NCBI GenBank assembly: GCA_020072815.1
Contig: JAIQGE010000003.1
Span: forward strand, 1-64,000
Length of the DNA stretch: 64,000 bases
Reading direction: 5' to 3'
Source: Terriglobia bacterium
GTDB lineage: Bacteria > Acidobacteriota > Terriglobia > Terriglobales > Acidobacteriaceae
Part shown: piece after piece, positions 62,880 to 64,000 of the stretch
Layout: the number at the start of each line of letters is the position of its first letter
Numbering within the stretch: the stretch's first letter is position 1
Made by a program: the position numbers and the translations under genes
Notes under the pieces: model-generated
Database searches by the model: none
What the model was told of the DNA's origin: nothing
The model's input: only the letters and a program-made list of their open reading frames with translations

Positions 62880-64000
62880 CTACTTCACCAGCGCATCCAA
62901 CCGCCTCTCTGTCTGCTCATGCAAGTCCGGTGGCGCGCCGTAGAACACGCTCGCCGTCTTGCCTGATCGATCAAACAGGAACATGGTCGGCACCGACGTG
63001 ATGTCGCCGAAAGCCAGCGCTGTCGGCGCGTCGGTGATGGCCCAATGCAGATCAGGACTGAGCGACGCGACCGTCTCTTTGATCTTGTCCTCCGGCGACT
63101 CCACCGCCAGCGCGACGATCGCGATGTTGTCTCCATATTTCTGTTTGAGTTGGCCCAGCCACTCCAGGGTTGAGCGGCACGGCGGGCACCACGTGGCCCA
63201 GAATTCCACCATCACCACGCGTCCGGAAAGCTGTTCCGCTGTGAGCGGCTGGCCGTTCAGATCAGTCAGCGTGAACTTGGGCAACGACGCAATCTGCGTC
63301 AGGTCCGCGCTGGTCGCCGCGTGTTCCCGGCTGACAATATCCTTTCTCCCGGCCAGAATGAGATCAATCATGCGCGAGAGGTCCGCTTTGAATTTGGCCT
63401 GGCTCTCGGCCTTGCGCCACGGAGCATAACGTCCGGTGCCTTCTTTTTCGCCGAAGTAGCCAAACTCGCGCGGGGCCGCCACCAGCACGTCGTCCACGAA
63501 CACCGCCGGATATCCCTTCACGCCAAAGCGGTCGGCTAGCTTGGACCCGCCAAAATTCTCGCTGACAAACGTCACGCGTCCCGGATACTTGGCGGCAACT
63601 TCCTGTACCAGCAAACTTGCTGGGTCTGAGATATTTCAAGTGTAGGGCCAGCGCACCAGCGTGACGTCCACCGTCTTGCCGGACGCGCGATGCAGCGGCC
63701 CCGCCGGCTTGAGCGCCGCGTAATACGCCGGCAGCACCTGCTCCACGATGACCTGCGCGCTGCGCAACTCGTCCGCGCTGGGCGCCGAGCCGTCGGTGTG
63801 GGCGATCTGGGACTGCGCTCGTTCAATAAAGATCTGGGCGATGGAATCATCGCGCCTGGAAGCCGCCAGCTTCTTCTGCTCAACGGCAATGGCATTTTTC
63901 ACCCGGACCTGCTTGGCCGCATCGAGCGCAGCGGCATCCAGCATTCCGTAATGCCGCGTGGCTTCCAGATACACGTAGAGCGCGCCGGCATAGGCTTTGC
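62880..64000 (-). CDS. Double thioredoxin-fold protein, candidate selenoprotein (partial, in-frame TGA)
   Basis: The frame runs from the window end (N-terminus outside) down to 62880, interrupted by one TGA at 63636-63638. On both sides the residues read as one protein. Before it is helical sequence, then VDVTLVRWPYT. The TGA follows, and after it come NISDPASLLVQEVAAKYPGR and VKGYPAVFVDD, a thioredoxin fold with cis-proline. The TGA is 43 residues before that proline, near the 44 between the first active-site Cys and cis-Pro of thioredoxin, giving U-x-x-S. A second TlpA-like domain has FWATWCPPCRSTLEWLGQLK. A 6-bp stem with loop AGTT follows the TGA. If TGA is a true stop, the gene is split and the downstream part (62880-63614) might be a separate protein. 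Confidence 0.75.
63608..63638 (-). promoter_or_regulatory. Candidate bacterial SECIS element with UGA codon
   Basis: On the minus strand, TGA (63638-63636) is followed by 12 nt, then CCAGCA-AGTT-TGCTGG (63623-63608), a perfect 6-bp stem. The loop starts 19 nt after the TGA and has G in its first two bases, followed by T. These are features described for bacterial SECIS elements read by SelB. The hairpin is inside the coding frame. Confidence 0.6.

Overview
The window looks like a chromosomal segment of a soil-type Acidobacteriota, probably class Terriglobia. This is an inference, not a marker-gene placement. It rests on the moderately high GC, many small soluble and membrane enzyme families typical of that phylum, a KDO (Gram-negative LPS) pathway, and gene borders packed with short dispersed repeats. 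I see no prophage, integrase, transposase or CRISPR array.

Layout. (1) 0-9.2 kb: assorted single genes: two zinc-independent MDR oxidoreductases, an MsbA-like ABC exporter, a TetR regulator with a clear operator and a coupled secreted DUF6265-like protein, a SnoaL-like protein, a zinc-ribbon membrane protein and a secreted phosphoesterase. (2) 9.4-15.3 kb: a three-gene exopolysaccharide-type operon: BcsA-like GT2 synthase with PilZ domain, TPR/outer-membrane barrel protein, and GT39-like membrane protein. (3) 15.3-22.6 kb: an AraC regulator, a VOC protein, a PilZ protein, tRNA-Ala(GGC), and a duplicated pair of MacB/FtsX-type permeases in the order A1-B1-A2-B2 with no ATPase. (4) 22.8-34.3 kb: a 55-residue DUF5522 gene coupled to a giant Lhr helicase that carries repeat-derived peptide, then cupin, chromate transporter, a hairpin-dense non-coding stretch and an M13 peptidase. 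(5) 34.3-42.6 kb: LprI-like protein, a strong promoter with a terminated leader RNA in front of a WRC-like zinc-finger protein, proS, a class A PBP and a TPR protein. (6) 43.2-52.6 kb: kdsC, kdsD, an MFS transporter with a serine-glyoxylate-type aminotransferase, an AMP-ligase/ACP/PlsC fusion, and a frameshifted TIGR01777 epimerase. (7) 52.9-61.8 kb: an uninterrupted arginine regulon argR-C-B-D-F-G-H-(short NAGS)-J with overlapping genes and ARG boxes at its head. (8) 61.9-64.0 kb: an SDR and a thioredoxin-fold protein running off the window.

Most striking signals. The last protein has an in-frame TGA exactly where a thioredoxin-fold catalytic cysteine would sit, and a small hairpin with a G/U-containing loop follows at bacterial SECIS distance, so it is a candidate selenoprotein. 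At least four families of dispersed repeats fill the gaps between genes. One of them (a palindromic ggcacaggcaagagtgcctg-type unit and its flanks) has also entered two coding sequences in frame, adding about 160 residues to the Lhr helicase and a segment to the zinc-finger protein. The zinc-finger protein has the C-x9-C-x10-C-x2-H spacing known from plant WRC domains and is preceded by a leader that looks like a small RNA.
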